Below are positions 53,942-64,000 of a stretch of DNA of 64,000 nt, in pieces. Made by a program: the position numbers and the translations under genes. Under the pieces are notes generated by a model. That model was not told the origin of the DNA, searched no databases, and worked only from the letters and a program-made list of their open reading frames with translations. The stretch comes from Leuctra nigra (Eukaryota > Arthropoda > Insecta > Plecoptera > Leuctridae). Position 1 is the first letter of the stretch. Every line of letters starts with the position of its first letter. The stretch is from assembly GCA_934045905.1 (NCBI GenBank), contig OW203768.1, forward strand, positions 25,635,060-25,699,059, read 5' to 3'.

Positions 53942-54305
53942 GGGCCGTGAATGATGACATTTCATTTTTCAATGATATTATCCACCTAGGACATTGTAAT
54001 TTACATTTGTATATGTATTTTAGAGTACAACAGACCATCAAAGGATATTAATACTTAAACTGGTCATTTAAACTAATTAAGCCTCATTTAAAGACTGTAA
54101 TGAGTTCAATTTCTATGTGACTTGTAGGCAATGTTAACCACCGAAAATAAGCTATGTATTTGTGAATATTGAAGGTGATGGAAGGTGTAATAATAACTGT
54201 AATGTAGTATAGCATAATTTCTAACTAAAAACATCATAAAAATCTAATTACAGTGTACTAAGTACATAATATCAGTGTAAAACGAAATGTCATCATTCAC
54301 GGCCC
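53942..54305. mobile_element. MITE with GGGCCGTGAATGATGACATTTC termini (imperfect)
   Basis: GGGCCGTGAATGATGACATT at 53942 and its complement ending at 54305 start imperfect arms of at least 60 bp. It directly abuts the truncated 5' end of the LINE. Confidence 0.75.
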
Positions 54306-54493
54306 CACTTCACTTTAGCTCCATGGATAGTATGTCTTCCATAGTATGATACCCTGGCTATCTTCTACAGGTACCTACCTAGTAGAAGAATGCTTCAGGG
54401 CAAGAAATAGCAACAAGGAACCACACCACTAAAATAATGTGGCCATGTTGTAATTTCTTCTCCTGAAGCATTTTTCTTGTGGCTCACAGAAGG

Positions 54494-54578
54494 TGGCTCA
54501 CATAAAAGTGGCAGGTAGACTTTTTTATAGTGGGTTATGCTTCTATCTAGCGAAGCTTGACTAATTCTATGCCAATAG
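54494..54578. repeat. Inverted repeat partner B (pairs with 50521-50608)
   Basis: TGGCTCACATAAAAGTGGCA, TGCTTCTATCTAGCGAAGCT and CTAATTCTATG correspond to partner A in reverse. Might be the ends of an older DNA element into which the LINE inserted. Confidence 0.65.
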
Positions 54579-54595
54579 ATATCTTTGACTGCTCA

Positions 54596-55185
54596 GTGGG
54601 GCTGTCATTTGACGTCTGTGATATTTAGAAAGAGAGCTACCACGTAGCACGTACAGATACAAAGACATCCAATTGTTCAATACCTATACTCAAGTTGCTC
54701 CTTGGATCCACAAAGTTTGCTCTCTGAAATTATGTGTCTGTGTTTATTTGCAACATCAATTTTTTCTTCATAGTTTCTTATACATTGCAGAAATTATTTA
54801 AATGTACAATTGATGAGCTTGTTTTCAAGAAACAATGTCTACCGAGAAAATGTTTAGTTTAATATTGTTCAAAATGAAAGGCGGGACGAGAACTATAAGG
54901 TAATTTTGCCCATATTAAGATTTTACTCTATTTCTCTCTAATGCTTCCAAACCTAATACTCAAACTAGTAAAATTCACAGAAACCACACTGGAATTAGAT
55001 CTGTAAACACAGGATTTCGTATCTCTTTCATGCTAATGTCAATAGAAAATCTCGTTATTCTCTCTCCGAGGTTATTGGACTTGTGATTTGAAAACAAACT
55101 CCTCAAATACTTTCGGCGTAGTTTAATAAAACAGTTACATATTGATATTCTTGTATACTTAAGACATTGCGATGTACATTGGTGC
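54596..55185. other. AT-rich DNA, no gene seen
   Basis: No coding signal or repeat termini recognised. Confidence 0.4.
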
Positions 55186-56655
55186 TAGTCCCTTACGAAA
55201 ATTTACTATAATAACTATTAAAAAAAACTATAGTATAGTCAATTGGGAATATAGTAAATTTAAATAACTATAATTTTTTTGATAAGTTCTAGGTATAGGA
55301 AAATACTATGCAAATTCCTATACAAATTTACCACAAAATACAAAACAAAATACTATACTCTTTTACTGTAAGAAAATACTATATAAAAATATTGTACAAG
55401 TTTACTATACATATATTATTGTACAAGTTTACTATACATATTTACAATATATCAAATTACTATATTATGACTACTGGCATATTACTATTCCCACACATAT
55501 CAGATTTACTATTGGAAATAACTATTGGCTATTAACTATTAGAATACACTATTGGGAATATACTATTGGTAGTCTATTAGGTATAGTAAAACTAGAACTG
55601 ATACAAACCTGATGTGAAGAACAACTATCGAGTGCTAAGACATTAGAATATTTTTACAGGATTTGTTTGAGCTTCGATTTGAATTGCGACTCCACTATTC
55701 AGTTTATCACATAATTTACCTATACTGCAAAGTTGACTTAGAAGTGTTTTATTGAACAATTAGTTTTATTCATGGCATTGCATCTTATTACATTACTTGA
55801 CATATTTTGTTGCATGTGTGAATATTAGAGGTGCAATACAGATAGGCATTATAATTTGATGTAAAATACTAGAACAAAGAGCACCCGTATAACTTATATT
55901 TCAATATCCTATGTTTATGACCTGTGTGGGTGTGTTTGAGTGGGTTTTGGGTGGAATTGTGTGTGACCAAATTGTGTTGACCTATAGTTTTTAAGAAAAT
56001 GTATGGCCTTCCTAAAGTTTTACAAAATAACTATAATGTAAAATGGTTAGGTACCAACAGTAATTAGAAAATAATATTGGATCTCAATAGATTTATTTAG
56101 ATTGGGTTCCATAGTAATTGAATGTTCACCAATAGTTATTCGAAAATACCTTGGCTCTCTATAGTTTTTCAAATTACTATTGGAGACCAATAGTAATTTC
56201 AAACAACTATTCGTTGTGAATAGTAATTTAATAAGGGTATAGTAAATTGAAAAAAGTAAATTTTGTATAGTAAATTAAAATCACTTTACTATTCTTATAG
56301 TATATTAAAAGAAAACTATACAATTTATATAGTACATCGGAATAACTATATGAATTATATAGTAAATCGGAATCACCATATGAATTATATAGTAAATTTA
56401 AAAATACTATTCATTTTATATAGTTATTTTAAAAACAACAATTCTTTAATAGTATAAAAGAGAAAAACTATACTATTATAGTATATTTGAAGAAAGCTTT
56501 ACAATTTATATAGTAAATCGGATTAACTATATGAATTATATATAGTAAATCGGAGTAACTATATGAATTATATAGTAAATTTGAAGAAATATATTAATTA
56601 TATAGTAAATTAAAAATACTTTATATGTTATATAGTTCTTTTTCATAAGGGGCTA
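55186..56655. mobile_element. AT-rich element packed with ACTATA/TATAGT motifs
   Basis: Termini TAGTCCCTTACGAAAA (55186) and TTTTTCATAAGGGGCTA (ending 56655) are imperfect inverted repeats. Between them, especially at 55200-55570 and 56150-56640, short motifs of the type ACTATA, TATAGTAAAT and AATAGTAATTT recur every 15-30 bases on both strands. No ORF above 75 codons. It may be a non-autonomous DNA transposon whose ends have expanded into a self-complementary satellite. Confidence 0.6.
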
Positions 56656-56828
56656 CAGCGCAAGCGCAGGCGCAGTGTCTATGGGCTCTCATGACACGGG
56701 CTGTGCATCCGGCTTCAGAGGAGCGTTTTGTAAAGACAAGCTGGCTGTCATCAACAGAACAAACTCAACAAACAGATCGAACAGAAGAAACAACAACAGA
56801 AAGAGGTAATTGTGAGTGAGATGCTAAA

Positions 56829-57152
56829 CCAGGAGGCAAAGTCTTGAAACTTACGCCTTCAGGACGCAAACGCTCTTGGACGTCAACAAGTTCCATTTAC
56901 TGTAAGAATGATCGCCATTTAAACATTAATTTAAGCCATTTATTTGATTGGCATCCAGCAATCTATTGCAAACAATTTATTTATATTATAATTATAATTA
57001 CAGATGTTATTCAGTCATTAATACCTTATTCAAAATGAAGCTAAAAATTAACAGTAGATTTCAAGGTCGTCATTCTTACAGTAAATGGGACTTGTTGACG
57101 TCCTAGAGCGTTTGCGTCCTGAAGGCGTAAGTTTCAAGACTTGGCCTCCTGG
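56829..57152. mobile_element. MITE, 324 bp
   Basis: CCAGGAGGCAAAGTCTTGAA at 56829 pairs with its complement ending 57152. Arms of about 85 bp include GACGCAAACGCTC and ACAAGTTCCATTTACTGTAA. The loop is AT-rich. Confidence 0.85.
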
Positions 57153-57677
57153 GTAACTGCACTTCACTATTCTTCACTATTCTTCACCTCGAATAGTTAG
57201 GGGAAAACCATGTATTTCCCATACAAATAGACGGTGAAATTAGTTTTAAATACACGTTTTAAAAGGGAGAAATTATTATTGCACTTTAAATTATTTACCA
57301 GATGAGAAATAAAACAATAGGAAGTATGTATAGGTAATTCTTTTTGAGATTACACGGGTTTTGCATTATAACCATTAAGTCTTCATTTACCACTCCAATC
57401 AAAAAAAGTGGCGTCCGCAAGTAGATAACCTAGCTGAATAATAGAAATGACGTTCACAAAATTTGCCTCTTCTAAGTCTTACAGCCGCCTCTGTATGAGC
57501 TGATAGCCAGTGATAAAGCAAGTATTGTAAGGCAACCAATACTACGTCTACGTACGACTGGTAGCCGATGTAAGGGGCAAGATTTATCAGGACAAATTAA
57601 GGTGGGCTATATACTTAAAATTAAAAATAATCTGCGTTCATCTCTCTTACTAACCCATTGTTAACACTTCTATCAGA

Positions 57678-57910
57678 GTAATTGTTTATGAAATAAGGCT
57701 GCGTACCGGTCTTCAAAATTGTACAACGAAAGTTATTTCATAGTTTGGAGTGGTTTATTTATTTTTGTTTATTGCATGTAAATGTGTAAAAAATATGGCA
57801 CTAAACGTCTGTAGAGCAAAACGAAACTAAAACATAAATCAAACCTATGAAATAACTTTCATTGAACTGATCTGAAGACCGGTACGAAGCCTTCTTTCAT
57901 AAACAATTAC
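57678..57910. mobile_element. Palindromic MITE (GTACCGG family), copy 2
   Basis: GTAATTGTTTATGAAATAAG and GGCTGCGTACCGGTCTTC pair with the right end ATTAC-terminated arm at 57910. The inner part is homologous to 18146-18359, here with longer terminal repeats. Confidence 0.8.
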
Positions 57911-58010
57911 ATTATTAAAATATATTTATACAACTATAAAAAATCACGTCAAGGTCACGCTCACTACTCAGCCGTCTTAATGTCTGTGTGATGAGATGAT
58001 TTCGTTCCAG

Positions 58011-58099
58011 ACCGTATCGACCCGGCAGACATTGAAGACACCTGCACTCCAGATCATCCTGAACTACATCCTGGACTATTCTTCAACACTCTTCGCTGA
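58011..58099 (+). CDS. Possible terminal exon of an unknown gene
   Basis: After GATTTCGTTCCAG a frame reads DRIDPADIEDTCTPDHPELH and PGLFFNTLR, then TGA at 58097-58099. Codon use is GC-richer than the surroundings. No matching upstream exon was identified, so this may be chance. Confidence 0.2.
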
Positions 58100-58544
58100 T
58101 CATTGTACACTCAAATCAATTAAATACGGTACTTTGCACAGCACAGATTGGCAGCTGGTCAGGTAACTTGACAACCAATCTTTGTTGACTGATGTCTCTA
58201 TACATGACTCTCAATAATGACTCGCATGTCACCATTAAAAACATGATTCAATGAAGATAGATTTTTTTAGCTCACCTCAAGATTCAATCATTGACGTCGA
58301 CTCCCGGCCTTCTGTTAAGGTCCATAAATATAATTTTAAGGTGTCAGTGTTTTTACCAACATTTCTTAGACTTCGCACAATTCTTGACTAACTGCAATCA
58401 AAATTCCATGATACCTACTGTGGGACAGAAAAATTACATCTTGTGAAAATGGATTTATTTATTTATTAGACAGATGTATTTTAAATGGTTCATGCTACAT
58501 GTATTCTACAATGAACAGCTATCCCAGTGGATATAGCCAAATAA

Positions 58545-58909
58545 TCATCCCATTAGATCGATTTCATTCCCTGTGAAGAATCCATCCTTGTTGATATCAA
58601 GAGCTTGAAGCGATGAGTGATTGACGGAGCTATTCCCTCCCATGCCCAAGTGTGCGCGCGCCTCCTCGTAGCTGAGGCGGCCATCTTGATCCACGTCGGC
58701 CATCTTGATGATGCGGTCGGCCGTGCTCTTCTGTTGGCACGTGGGGCAGGGGATTGGCGGGACACAAGAATCTTCAAAGCAGTAGCAAGTGTTCGAGCCG
58801 GTGCGGCAGCCTCCCTTACAGGCGCACCCGAAGATGTTGCAGTCGCCTTTGCCGCAATACGGAGTCCCTTCACTGCAGTCGGCGCATTGTTGCCATTTCT
58901 TTTCGAAAC
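58545..58909 (-). CDS. Diedel/EF-hand gene exon 3
   Basis: Starts GT TTC GAA after TTGAACTTCAG, completing the G of exon 2. It carries the CNIFGC motif and both EF-hands in one exon, so the fusion is not an artefact of exon joining. Stop TGA at 58545-58547. Regular, GC-rich coding sequence, unlike its surroundings. Confidence 0.85.
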
Positions 58910-61475
58910 CTGAAGTTCAACAGATAGGATAAGATAAGCGGCTAGTTCTGAATCTTATTTTTCTACAGACAAATGAAATTAAATAATGTGCGCAATATAA
59001 CCTCCTCGTTGACGCGCCGTTAAACCAAACTAATCTTATCTAATCAAATTACTGAATGGTAAATTATATTTCTTTTATAATTTCCATATACCTAAGTAAT
59101 AATCGGATTATAATTTGAACTTTTGCAGGGTACAGGGAAAGAACTATGAGTCACATTTGGATGAAACTGAGATAAACGAGGTTTTATGTTGAAACTTGTA
59201 TCTATCTTCCATACAAATCGATATTTCAATTGCGTTTTTCAAGACTTTGTGGCAATATTTTATAGAAACCGAGGGTATATTCTGAAAGCTCATAAAAACC
59301 ACTGCAAGATTTCACCTTAAACATATTTTTCTTTCTAAAAATGGTCCCAATAGCGTTCTTTCCTTGTACCCTTCATTTATAATCAACTTTAAAAATCATT
59401 TACATACACATTGGATCTTTTTCCTTGAAAAATATACTATAATTGTTTTGGCTAATCCACTGTTGAAGAATTAAGTTTCATGGGAATGATGCGAATTTAA
59501 TTTTGGAATGAGTCTGATTCATAATTGTCTGATAAATAAGTAATAATAAATACTATTAATGAATTAATAAATAATTAAATAAATAGGTTCATAATTTAAC
59601 TAGGAAAACGCTCGTTGTAACGCGTTGCTAAGCGAGCACCGGGAAGTGCAGCATATCTAACCATGCTCTAACCGAAATACCGTAAATAATCCACAAATAA
59701 TCACTTGCAGGGTCACAGAAACGTTCACATTTTCTTCAGATACTGGGAAGATTGTCACAAAACCCTACAATATAAATCCAAGAGAAGCAAATACTTTCAC
59801 GACACTCCCAGGATCCCAGAAATTTTAAAATTTTTACGGAAAATGGATAAATTACCACAGCACAAAACCTTACAGTTTACTAAAAACTTCCAAAAAAGCA
59901 TTGCCAAACCGCAAGAATAACCACTGACAGAATATCAAAATAGTTAAACAACTCCTGTCAATGCCAAAATTGTGATTCTGATAAACAAGAATTTGCAGTA
60001 ATCACAGTCCATATCTTACTTATAGTTACGCAGCTCTGTCTGTGATTCTGTGGGAACGCCTGCGCGCGCCTCACGCTCAATTTATATAAAATGGTCGACT
60101 TTCATTGCCATCACGTCTAAAATTACGTCTTCTGCTTTTTGTAAATAAATAAATAACCGAAACTCACCTCAGACTCATACCTTACCCTTTTCACAATAAC
60201 TTTCCAAACCTGTACATTACATTGGAAACGTCATCACGGCAAGAAACTTCAAACACGTTATTTTTCGTATTTTATTTTGCTCTGAATTTTATAGGGGGCC
60301 GTGAACCAGTATATAATAATATTAATTATGATAATTTTCTTGTGAGGTAAGAAATAAATAAATACATAAACAAGCATGTAAATGAAACATGGTCGCTGCT
60401 GCAACCCCGACTTACCGTAGTTGATTGGGCTGACTACGAATGTCCCTCCAGGGGAGTTGCCCTGAGCTGTTGTGGGGTAGAAAGTCATGTCACTGCAGCA
60501 GTCACCGGCCACTGAAACAGTTCATGTTCTCGTTGACAACAAGAAGGAAATCTTTCTATATCCAGATGTGAAGTCAAGTTGTTCTCAAGGCGATGCCTGC
60601 CCCTTGATAAATATGTTCGTATTGAGTTCATGTGCTTTTGTTAGTAAATGGTTTCAAAGCATTGTTCTACAATGTTTTGCTTGAACATTCTTTAGGGCTA
60701 AGTTTTGCAGGATTAACTAAATATTGTATGAAATTGGCGGCACAGCCAATCAGTACTACCTACTTCAAAATAATTGAAACTGTTGAATTTAATCCGAAAG
60801 CTATGTTTACCTATCTGCTACAGTTAAACTTTGTTATCCCGGCCATATTAAAGAAATATAAAATACAATTTACTCCACAACATGACCACAAAGCCATACT
60901 TTAAAACGCCTGCTCAGTGTTGGATCGGGAAATACGTTTTCCTTACACACATTTGGCAATTTCCGGATACATTACATGGGGCAAATTTTTCAGTGAGTGG
61001 CTAAATTGAAACTCTTGCTCTCGCTGAGGCAAACTCCACAAAGATAATTTATATGGAGGATAAAATTTTCATAAATTATATATTTTGTTTAATTTATATG
61101 ATTGTAAATCAGGGTCTCTTATATGTGCAAACATTTATATTTTGCTTCAACTGTAATTCCACTAATATGCACGCATGTTTTTTCATTTCGTTTATTAATA
61201 GTATAACACAGCTCATATTAGAGCAATCAGTAAAAATTTAAATAGGTACTTATATCTTTCTTAAAAATGACTATGAGTAGAGTCACACACTTCCTCTTCC
61301 TTTATAAACTTTCGATATTTTAGGTCGGTTGAGATATTGTGCAAATCAGATTGTTTTGAACATATACCTATCTTCCTGTGCGTCTCTTGCTCTATATCTG
61401 ACAATGCAACTCACCGCCCGCCATGTGCCAAGCAGCCAGCCCCAGAATCAGCATCATCACGTGTATAGCAGCCAT
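58545..61475 (-). CDS. Secreted Diedel-like protein with C-terminal EF-hands, 3 exons
   Basis: Exons 61415-61475, 60416-60511 and 58545-58909 (522 nt, 173 aa). Residues 1-20 (MAAIHVMMLILGLAAWHMAG) are a signal peptide. Residues 24-101 have the spacing of Diedel proteins: DCC near the N-terminus, then YCGKGDCNIFGCACKGGC. Diedel is a secreted insect immune regulator that dampens the IMD pathway in Drosophila. Residues 94-110 add five more cysteines. Residues 124-135 (DVDQDGRLSYEE) and 157-168 (DINKDGFFTGNE) are canonical EF-hand loops with all calcium ligands in place. Fourteen cysteines in the mature part imply an extracellular disulphide-rich fold. I know of no standard Diedel protein with EF-hands, so its role is open. 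Confidence 0.75.
58986..59047 (+). mobile_element. Truncated 3' end of the LINE found at 31750-38120
   Basis: GTTGACGCGCCGTTAAACCA with flanking GCGCAATATAACCTCCTC and a TAATC-type tail matches 38060-38118 of the intact LINE. Only the last 60 bp inserted, in intron 2 of the Diedel-like gene. Confidence 0.85.
59128..59371. mobile_element. MITE, copy 2 of the GGGTACAGG family
   Basis: GGGTACAGGGAAAGAAC and GTTCTTTCCTTGTACCC are terminal inverted repeats, 244 bp apart. The interior matches 31219-31425. Confidence 0.75.
59600..59950 (-). mobile_element. Helitron family B, third 3' end, with exon-like content
   Basis: On the - strand the end GCTCGCTTAGCAACGCGTTACAACGAGCG-TTTTC-CTAG lies at 59600-59603, followed by T. 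The element extends rightward in + coordinates; its far end was not found, so 59950 is only a lower limit. Confidence 0.55.
59711..59920 (+). pseudogene. Exon-like ORF beside the Helitron 3' end
   Basis: After AATCACTTGCAG an open frame of about 70 codons runs HRNVHIFFRYWEDCHKTL and on to SIAKPQE and a stop. The spacing W-x-D/E ... H ... Y/F ... FL-x-K is loosely like the TMEM53 terminal exon at 9477, but identity is low. Captured or decayed exon is possible; chance is not excluded. Confidence 0.3.
59951..60415. other. Rest of intron 2 of the Diedel-like gene
   Basis: No features recognised. It ends at the donor GTAAGT of exon 2. Confidence 0.4.
60416..60511 (-). CDS. Diedel/EF-hand gene exon 2
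   Basis: Encodes AGDCCSDMTFYPTTAQGNSP and GGTFVVSPINY. Acceptor AACTGTTTCAG at 60512, donor ACG/GTAAGT at 60415. Phase 1 at both ends, so exon 2 could be skipped without a frameshift. Confidence 0.8.
61415..61475 (-). CDS. Diedel/EF-hand gene exon 1 (signal peptide)
   Basis: The ATG at 61475 is the first of a hydrophobic 20-residue stretch; donor GCG GGC G/GTGAGT at 61414. An upstream in-frame ATG at 61589 would add 38 residues that mask the signal peptide, so the inner ATG is preferred. Confidence 0.75.
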
Positions 61476-64000
61476 CTTGTCAGGTACTTGAGATTCTGTG
61501 CTAACACAAGGACAGAGGAGAGTGAGACATCTGATGGAACTAAATACGAAATCGAATGAACGCTCTGAAAGTGCAGCCTGAATTGACAAAAAGTCAAAGG
61601 GGATAAAAATATGAAATACTTAGTACAACCATAAATTCTATCGGAAATATAAAAATATATTAACAAAACTCATTAAAATATTATAATATTCATTATTTAA
61701 TTTGAATAATTAAATTTGATTTAATTTGAAAGTCTTATTAAATAAGAAATATATGTACTTTACAAAACTATCGAACTGAAAATATTTGAATATCCTAATA
61801 AAAATCTCAAAAAAATATACATCGTAAAATGTCAACAAAATAACAAATAAGTCGAAAATTTTCTTTCGACTTATCTACTCATTTATTTGATTATTATTTA
61901 TTTGACTCACAACGAAATCAAAATTTACTAAATATAATCAACTCTCTGTTGATAGTAAGATTAAATATAAAATATACACATCTGCAGTAATACTATTTGA
62001 TTCAATAGTTTCAACATTACAAAAACTGCTACTAAAACTGCTACAGTCCTAGGGGTAAAATGCCCCGAGCCCGTTTTAGTTGATCTGTCGAGAGAAAACA
62101 ACTCACGTGTTTGACATTTGAACTCTTCCAGCCGCCACTGATGTGAAATAATGCACTAATAATTTTTTGTCAGTTATCAAATACTTTTGGTACAGTTAAT
62201 TTATGATGCAATTTAATTACTTTTAAGAAATATTATTTAACGGTAAAAAATATGTTCTAAAATTAAATGCGGACGAGCCGCCACTGGTGATTGTGTAGCG
62301 CTTTCGAGATCACATGTCATATGATCATATCTTAGGTGAGAGTTGTTCATCTACCAATCTTTTGCAAAACAAATATTTAACACAAATATTTGCACTATAA
62401 ATAGTGTGAATAGAATCCATGTCAGGGGTATGTCACTGAATTATATGTCAAAATCCTAAGTATGTTCTACTAGTATCTAAATATGTCAAAATAAGTAAAA
62501 AATATGCAGATGAATTGATGAATAATTTGATAATAACAATTTAGAACCCCGTTGCAAAGGCATCTATTAGGAAATCTGTGCCTGTTGTCAAAGTGATATA
62601 AAAGTTTTTAAAAATTATTTCATCGTAATTGGGCCAAATAATTTGTAAAATAATTTTAATAAGTGAATTTAAATTTCAGTGCATAATCTAAGTAGATTAC
62701 ACTCTTGAAACATCACTAATTGGCAATTGCATTAAAAGTATCTGTGATACTGATCGATCAGAAATATGTCCTAATAAAAAATATCAAAAATTATCTTACA
62801 TTTGTTTAGGGTAGGTAAGTAGGCCATGCAAAATTGATTAAAATCCATATAATGTAATTATTATATTATTAAATTAAATCAATCTATTGGAGTATCAAAT
62901 CAATAGAAATATCATGTTTAGTGGACTCAATAAAAATTATTTGTCATCGTTGAGAAGTTCAAACGGTCAGAAACAGGGTTTTTGGTAGAGCCCAGAAACA
63001 AGTAAAAATCTATTTTTTTAATTGTTCTAGGATAAATGTAAATTCTAAATCGTTAATAAAAGTGTCAATATTAAAAAAAAAAAATGTATAGCAATCGAGC
63101 CCAAATGTATCATCACATAAAAAGTTATTATACATTCTTATAATAAAAAATAAATAAAAATATTACAAAATATAATTTCCTTCAAAGAAATGCCGCAATT
63201 AATCAGTTATATTACTGAAAATTTATTTTATTTGTTGAAAGAGCAATTGAGTACCTATTAGGTCAATTGAAAGATAATCGGGATCACACACACCTTCTTG
63301 TACATAATTGTTGAAAAAATTTGTACTATCACAAATATTACCTGCACTGACTGTTTAAATGAATCTTGTGTACCATAATGAAGTTCGTTCCTCAGTAGTA
63401 CGATTATTTTATACCATACTAATTTTCTCTTTCAGTAAAAAAATCACTAGTTTTGTCAAATAATATTTGAGAACATCGTTTTGTTAGAATCATTTTGGGT
63501 CGATTGGTATCAAAAATAATAGCCTTATTATTACTTAAGGTGTATAAATGGCATTTGTCCTAGGACAAATAAACGATTATAACCTGTTTTTGACCTAATA
63601 ATTATTATTTGATATTATATTTTATTATAAATTACAATGGTTTTTAATAAATATTTGCATTATGGCTCACCCTTCTAAACAATTTTCGGAGAACTTTTGA
63701 TATGTTTATGAGGACATTTATTTGAATATAACCATTGTAATTAGTGGTGGTTTAGGAAAGTGCTGCCATCTGAGAGACACTAAAGACTTTGTTATATCGG
63801 GATTCCCATTGGATTGAAACTTTCAAAAAGTGTGTGATTAATTTTAATAGCTATCGATGTAATTTCTACTGTAACACAACAAGGGGATGTTTGGCCTGTT
63901 TTGACCTCTCATGACCCCTGGATGAACTTTTAAAGTGATATTTTATTTATTGTACTCAACAAGGTTCGATTTGATATTCTTCTCGACAAATTGATATAAT
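61476..64000. other. Upstream and intergenic AT-rich DNA
   Basis: Contains the promoter region of the Diedel-like gene. A GGGGATAAAA at about 61600 vaguely resembles a kappaB site but is off consensus, so I do not call it. No coding or repeat structure recognised to the end of the window; two GCCGCCACTG blocks at about 62132 and 62277 may be remnants of hAT-type ends. Confidence 0.4.

Noticed and set aside
54311..54328. AGCTCCATGG shared with 50704 as a target duplication of the decayed LINE
   Set aside because: It is not adjacent to either LINE end, so it is probably chance or part of the flanking inverted repeat.
61595..61610. kappaB-like site upstream of the Diedel-like gene
   Set aside because: GGGGATAAAA deviates from the Relish/Dif consensus at the 3' half; one weak site in AT-rich DNA is not evidence.

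Overview
The window is non-prokaryotic DNA: AT-rich, full of introns and transposons, with no operons. A member of the insect-specific odorant receptor family and a Diedel-like secreted protein point to an insect. A hemipteran with a large repeat-rich genome is my guess, but the species is not readable from the sequence. One 200-base run of N (43593-43792) marks a scaffold gap.

Three host genes are recoverable. (1) The 3' end of a TMEM53/DUF829-like gene on the + strand (1102-9623): a penultimate exon whose body is repeated six times in frame, a 7.15-kb intron, and a terminal exon present four times in tandem. Its 5' part lies outside the window. (2) A complete odorant receptor gene on the - strand (38368 down to 17175). 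Eight exons join with consistent phases into 1434 nt, or 477 codons plus a stop. Its introns carry a full-length LINE (31750-38120), a Ty3/gypsy element (23294-28421) and a 3.2-kb Helitron-like element. The 5' edge of exon 2 is repeated six times. (3) A complete three-exon gene on the - strand (61475 down to 58545) for a 173-residue secreted protein with an N-terminal Diedel-like cysteine domain and two C-terminal EF-hands.

The rest is mostly mobile DNA. Four copies of one Helitron-like family (2078-3414, 5903-8745, 19222-22381, 45796-49304) end in a hairpin plus CTAG and carry arrays of a motif that reads as an ETS site fused to a CRE. A second Helitron family leaves typical 3' ends at 5862, 40178 and 59600. 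A 5.3-kb inverted repeat occupies 9868-15160. The LINE in the receptor gene has intact ORFs, a 10-bp target duplication and a 5' end that folds like an HDV-type self-cleaving ribozyme. The gypsy element has LTRs identical by eye but two nonsense codons in pol. A decayed, 5'-truncated LINE (50724-53925), hAT- and piggyBac-like non-autonomous elements, and many hairpin MITEs fill the right half.

The most notable points are the three tandem arrays that each straddle a splice junction, the Diedel/EF-hand fusion, the ribozyme-like LINE terminus, and the Helitron-like family with a paralogous empty site next to one copy.
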